From Trema orientale (taxonomy: Eukaryota > Streptophyta > Magnoliopsida > Rosales > Cannabaceae), in assembly GCA_002914845.1 (NCBI GenBank), contig JXTC01000053.1, positions 625,653 through 689,652 of the forward strand: a stretch of DNA of 64,000 nucleotides, written 5' to 3'. Position 1 is the stretch's first letter. Every line of letters starts with the position of its first letter. A program made the translations under genes and the position numbers. Shown here in pieces: positions 59,469 through 64,000 of this stretch. The notes beneath the pieces were generated by a model. The model made no database searches. It saw only the letters and a list, made by a program, of their open reading frames with translations, and had not been told where the DNA came from.

Positions 59469-60923
59469 CTAAGATGATTCAAGGACAAGGGCAGCCGTTG
59501 CTTCTGTGACCGAGTGAGAGTGGTTGTGATCGCCTTCGTAGGTCACAATCAACATCGCGGGATCGTCTAGAGCGCGCTCCACGTGTTTGCGCGCTGGGCA
59601 GCCTCTCAGGCTGCTGCATTTGTAATATCCCCTGAATTTTGACATAGACCAAACCACACAGCGTCACAACACCGTCTATTTATCATATCATATCATATAA
59701 TATTAGCTAGCTACTGAGTTACTTGACTCGGCAAAGCAATTGACGACGACTCGAAATCACTATTTATGGAAAATGAATTGACCAAAAAGCCCATGGAAAA
59801 TCATTACGAGTAATATAATAACGGTAGTTCAGGAGGGCAAGGGTCAACGAGTTAAGATTAAGATGTCTCCTTTCTTTCGGTTGAAAAATGACCGAGTCAA
59901 CGAGTGAGTCAAGTACCGAGTCGAAACAGAGCAAGTGGCTGTGGTACTAACCGTGGATGAGGTGAGCCTTTGATGGGTTTCTGGCCATACTTTCTCCATG
60001 AGAACTCATCGGGTGGAATATCCGCCATTTTCATACTGATCGCCGGGACTCTAACCACTCTCTTCACCTTCGATTTCCTGTTATTAGAGAAGATTCAGAA
60101 ACCAAATCGAAACGACATCTGAATCAGAACCCAGAGAGGAAAACGACAAATACCTTTTCTTGGAACAGTGGCAGCGTCCGGAAGAGGAGCCACACCTCAA
60201 GGCGGCGTCATCGACCGAGCTGCACTTCCTCTTGAACGACGACGAAGACAGAGGCGGCTTCCCAGAAGAAGACTGGGACAGATTCGTGAGCTGGAACCCA
60301 GACGATAACGAAGGCGGAACACTATTATCAGTGTCCCCTGTTAACGACGACATGAACGAATTCGCCGCAGAGATCGACGGTGACGCCGAGAAATTTATGG
60401 TCGTCGTAGTCGCATCCTTTTTCTCAAGAGACCCATTTCTGGGAACCAAAGCGCCACCATGGCTTTGACGACATTGGACCACCTGGTTTTGATTCTGAGG
60501 CAGAGGAGGCAAACGCAGAAGCGGGGTCGGACAATAGACCTTAAAAGCAGAGCCTTGTTCTGGTTTGGGATGAAGATTGGGTTCCGGAGCAGAAGGCCCA
60601 GGTGGGTCTTGGCCCGGCGTATCTTGCATCACCGGAGGAGGAGGAGAAGAAGAAGAAGACAAAGGCGCCATAGGAGCCCTTCTGAACCGAGCGTGCCCCG
60701 TTCTGCCTCTGTCAAGCAAAGAAATCACCTTTTTGAACTTGTTTACGGCCAAATCTGCTACTTCTTGATGATCATGATCATGACTGTGATGGGAAATTAA
60801 TCTCAAGAACTTCTCAACGCTCTGAATCCCAGCAGAGGCGGCTTCCTTCACCGAATTTTCTTCCATGTTGTCTGAGCTAAAACTGCTGTCGATTCCATAA
60901 CCCATCATCAGTTCCACGGCCAT
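59469..60923 (-). CDS. WRKY transcription factor, group IId (WRKY7/15-like)
   Basis: Three exons on the minus strand, 60923-60154, 60077-59952 and 59631-59469, giving 352 residues (770+126+163 nt, in frame). Introns are 76 and 320 bp with GT/AG ends. The second interrupts the WRKY domain in the Arg codon after SPHP, the conserved R-type position. The N-terminus MAVELMM and EAASAGI resemble WRKY7/15. The calmodulin-binding C-motif and HARF element ([10 protein letters not shown], then [12 protein letters not shown]) lie at about 61-85. Ser-rich segments follow, then a basic and Cys/His-rich zinc cluster leading into [14 protein letters not shown]. The WRKY domain has WRKYGQK and the zinc ligands C-x5-C-x23-H-x-H (ending HNH). 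These features define IId. It should act in the nucleus on W-boxes (TTGACY), often in stress or defence control, with calcium input through calmodulin; that is family knowledge. All key residues are intact. Confidence 0.95.
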
Positions 60924-61099
60924 TTTTTCTACACCATAAGAAAATTAAACCAAAACAAGAACCGTCTTCTAACTTAAATAAAACCAAAATGGATCTATTC
61001 TTACTAAAAAGGGGAAAATAAATTATTATTTAAAAAAAAAAAGGTAAATGATGACGAGGAGAGCAAAGAGAGAGAAGCAAAAAGAAAAAAAAAAAAAAA

Positions 61100-61410
61100 G
61101 GGGATTCGAGTCAAACTTATGCCCACCCTAGGCAAGGCATCGGGAGAAGAACCCGACCCTTTTCTCTTCTCTGCCGTCAAACTAACTAACCAATGGGAGC
61201 TAAACACGTGGAAAATTTTATCAGAACATTGACCGCCTCTCTTTATGATGGGACCCTCTATGATTAGAATGGGTGGGGATAAGGTCAAAAGCTTTTGATT
61301 AGCCGTTGGATTGCTGACTCGGCAAAATTGGATTGAGAGAGAGAGAGACAGACAGACAGACAGAAAGGGTCGATAATAGTTGGAGACAGTGAGGTAGAGT
61401 TGACCTTTAA
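61100..61410 (-). promoter_or_regulatory. Candidate WRKY promoter with W-boxes and a G-box
   Basis: Upstream of the minus-strand start lie TTGACC or TTGACT W-boxes (either strand) at 61109-61114, 61229-61234, 61283-61288 and 61400-61405. A perfect G-box CACGTG is at 61205-61210 and a CCAAT core near 61190. A (GA)n/(CAGA)n tract is at about 61333-61367. Autoregulation through the W-boxes is inferred; the transcription start is not known. Confidence 0.5.
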
Positions 61411-62538
61411 CAGCTTTTAATGCAAAAGTCCATTAGAGTGATGAGATTGAGCTTTGTGGGACCCATCTGGGTTCCTCTTTAACCGGACACCGGAAGCTGC
61501 GTCAATGCCTCTACGCTCAACTCACATGGGATTCTTTTTCCTAGAACTGGGTCTCCACCATTAGAACCCTATGGCCCACTGCCGTTGGATTCAATCTCGA
61601 ATAATCATGTACCGTTGATGTCGCTATTGATCGTCAACGGACACCAAGGAATAACGGAGTAATCAGCCCTATTCACCATTTACTATTTTCGTCTTAGTTT
61701 TAATAATATCAACATTTAATTATGTACCATGTCCATCTTATGATGAGTAAAGTAAATCATTCTTTTTCAACCCATAATCATAAATATTATTAAACTTACT
61801 TAGATAAATGCAAGAATTGGAAAAAAAATAAAAAGGCTAAATAGTAAGAAATGCTCGTAGTATATAAAAGACTGAAAAATTCAAAATAAGAAATAATGAA
61901 GGGTAGACAACCGGTACGTATAATCTTTATTAAAAAAAAATTGTAAAAGCATAATTAACTTCTAACACCATATAATTTGTCTGGTATAGAGTGATGTGAC
62001 AAATCCCATGCAATGTATAACAGCCATGCCAAATAAAAATGCAAAAATGCAATTGTTTATTCGTTAGTGTTGCTGGTTGCCTCTTAATAAAAAATTACAC
62101 AAAATTACTGTATAATATATTTATCATGATGAAATAGAGATTGGAGTTCACATGATACATGCATGTATGTTTTTATGCTTATTGACCTAATGTTTGATGT
62201 AGTAAACGACAAACTCTGACGGGAAAGGCGGAAACTCCAATCTCAATTCTCAAATGGTTCTAATTACTTCATGATTTAAAATTTTAAATATTTGTTATAA
62301 AAATCAGAAATTGTACGTATATAGGTTTGTATTTGGATACGTTAAAAGTGTTGAACTTGCCAAAAATAATTATTAGGTATATTTTTGCAGATTTTATTCT
62401 CAGGAATAACAGGGACAGGTTCTTTAAAGACATCAAGTGTTGACTTCCATAATTTTTAAAGCAATCAATGTTGTATCCAAAGCCAAACCAATATTCATGA
62501 CTACTTGATAAACTAGAATCGGTCCTATCAGTGATAAT
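61411..62538. other. Distal upstream DNA of the WRKY gene
   Basis: No gene recognised in this AT-rich stretch. Confidence 0.35.
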
Positions 62539-62547
62539 TTTATATTC

Positions 62548-62939
62548 GGGTTAATGACAAATAAATACCCTTACTTTTGACTTTTTTGCAAAAAAAAACC
62601 CTCACTTTTTAATTTTGCAAAATAATACCCTGACATTTTAAATTTATGCAAATTTATACCCTATAATTGTTTTATATTTTTTTTTTCCAAAATTTTAAAA
62701 ATTAAAACTTAAATAAAGTAACAATAAATTATTTTTAGGAATTATATTTGCATTTAATAATTTTTTATTAGGTTAGTAAGGGTAGAATTGTCTTCTTACT
62801 ATTAAAATAACAAATTATCAATCATAAGGTATAAATTTGCATAAATTTGAAATGTCAGGGTATTATTTTGCAAAATTGAAAAATGAGGGTTTTTTTTGCA
62901 GAAAAGTCAAAAGTAAGGGTATTTATTTGTCATTATCCC
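62548..62939. mobile_element. Mutator-type MITE with perfect 9-bp duplication
   Basis: 392 bp; ends GGGTTAATGACAAATAAATA and, on the other strand, GGGATAATGACAAATAAATA. The arms pair for about 120 bp. TTTATATTC flanks both sides exactly (62539-62547 and 62940-62948). No transposase. Confidence 0.88.
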
Positions 62940-62948
62940 TTTATATTC

Positions 62949-64000
62949 CCTCCTATTGTTCTCATTGCCTTGCTTGGCACGTGTCTTTTTTAATTTGCCA
63001 TCTCCTATTTAGGTATTGAAGGTGAAAATTCAATGATCTACTTCGACTTGACCGTGTGAACTAATTTCAATCAAACGGCTAATTAGTCTTCATGGTTCAA
63101 CACATTAACAATTCTTTTCTTGGGGACAGCTTTTATGTACATTGAAAGATTCACTATATAAAAAAAATATATGAGTTTTCTGTTACAGACGACTTGCACA
63201 TCTTAAATAGTCAGTGACAAAATTCTTTTAATTTTTTATTCTTAGCTTCGCTTCATTTCTAACTCTCTTTTCTTCGAACCAATAATATATCTAGATGTTA
63301 GTTATTACTCCACGCAACCAATATTGCTTCTATCTCCTAATTCTAATAAGTTGGGAGGGATGCGTCTAGCTAGTGATGATCGATCTAAAGTTATTCACCT
63401 TACTCAAAGGCTCCTTTCTGCTATGAATATACAAACATACATACACATGAATTTTACTGTGATGGAGATAACAAATATTCTTGTTGAGACCATGAACTAT
63501 ATATATAAATGCAATTATGCAATAGTGACCATGCATTTCGGCAATTTGGGTCATAAATAGAAAGTTCTAACTCGCATCTTAAAGAAAATTCAATATGCAT
63601 CTGCAAAGTGAAGCATCTAAAAGATTATGCACAAACGGGCAAACCATGCATATGAGTTCAGGAAAGTAGTTCCATGGCACGTGGCACAGGAAAAAGGTTA
63701 AATAATCCACCTAATGGGTAGTTACCTATTTTTGTATTGACACTTATATTGTGACTACTAAAAAGTTTAATTAGCACTCTACATTTTCTTATTTACGAAA
63801 TTGGGAAACTTAAGCCACCTTTTCTATATAAACAGAATTCATTCGCATTATTCTATATAAAGCCAACACAGAAATTACAAAATACTACAATCACTCTTTA
63901 CAACTATCACATAGTGACTCTAAATCCTCTTGTAATCTCTATTTTTTTGTAATAAATCACCGCGGATATAAGTATTTTTTTAGAGTTGAATCACACTAAA
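62949..64000. other. AT-rich end of window; possible LTR-like start
   Basis: No gene recognised. At 63823-63990 two TCTATATAAA boxes, short leader-like sequence and an AATAAA (about 63951) lie in the order of an LTR promoter-R region or a gene promoter. The window ends before this can be resolved. Confidence 0.3.

Noticed and set aside
60160-60800. Plus-strand frames over WRKY exon 1
   Set aside because: Shadows of the WRKY coding sequence.

Overview
This is nuclear DNA from a eudicot plant, probably a woody species. The evidence is an intron-containing WRKY gene with the plant-specific R-type intron, two plant cell-wall LRR genes, and a dense, nested load of plant Copia, Gypsy, CACTA, hAT, Mutator and Harbinger type elements in AT-rich sequence. 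Scattered N bases mark a draft assembly. Only three genes look intact, all on the minus strand: two tandemly related, intronless, secreted LRR proteins of the At4g06744/LRX-like family (4889-6181 and 15037-16371) and a three-exon group IId WRKY factor (59469-60923).

Layout. 1-3300: 3' part of a decayed Copia element of RE1 type. 4889-6181: LRR gene 1. 7480-13394: complete but dead Copia on the minus strand with two LTRs and a GTTTT target duplication. It lies between the LRR paralogs. 14130-14740: two small inverted-repeat MITEs. 15037-16371: LRR gene 2. 16961-18070: about 500-bp tandem duplication. 18290-18314: a minute poly-A insertion with a target duplication. 19222-20338: non-autonomous CACTA-like element that has captured a broken histone H4 gene. 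21959-22216: foldback with an internal TTGAC minisatellite. 22800-24890: degenerate satellite. 26219-27817: long-inverted-repeat element with a second MITE nested inside. 29285-29682: tandem MITEs. 30598-31507: Harbinger-like element with a TAA duplication. 32238-33797: solo LTR carrying perfect GC palindromes. 34900-35900: TTGAC-palindrome minisatellite.

37116-54146 is one 17-kb Copia element (TCAAC duplication). A complete Athila-like Gypsy element (37741-45401, ACGCC duplication) sits inside its 5' LTR. The Athila-like element is the most unusual item. It has paired LTRs, a tRNA-Asp primer site and one long Gag-protease frame. In that frame the reverse transcriptase and everything after it are replaced in frame by a 'putative plant transposon protein' type domain. 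The frame has eight in-frame stops, and each lies one C-to-T change from a glutamine codon.

54152-59468 holds degenerate repeats, an hAT-type MITE with a perfect 8-bp duplication (55337-55491) and a 1.24-kb foldback element (57420-58656). After the WRKY gene and its W-box/G-box promoter comes a Mutator-type MITE with a perfect 9-bp duplication (62548-62939), then AT-rich sequence to the end.

The genes do not form a pathway together. The two LRR genes would act in the cell wall and the WRKY factor in the nucleus, probably in stress-responsive transcription. The rest records successive transposon insertions. All homology statements rest on reading motifs by eye; no search was run.
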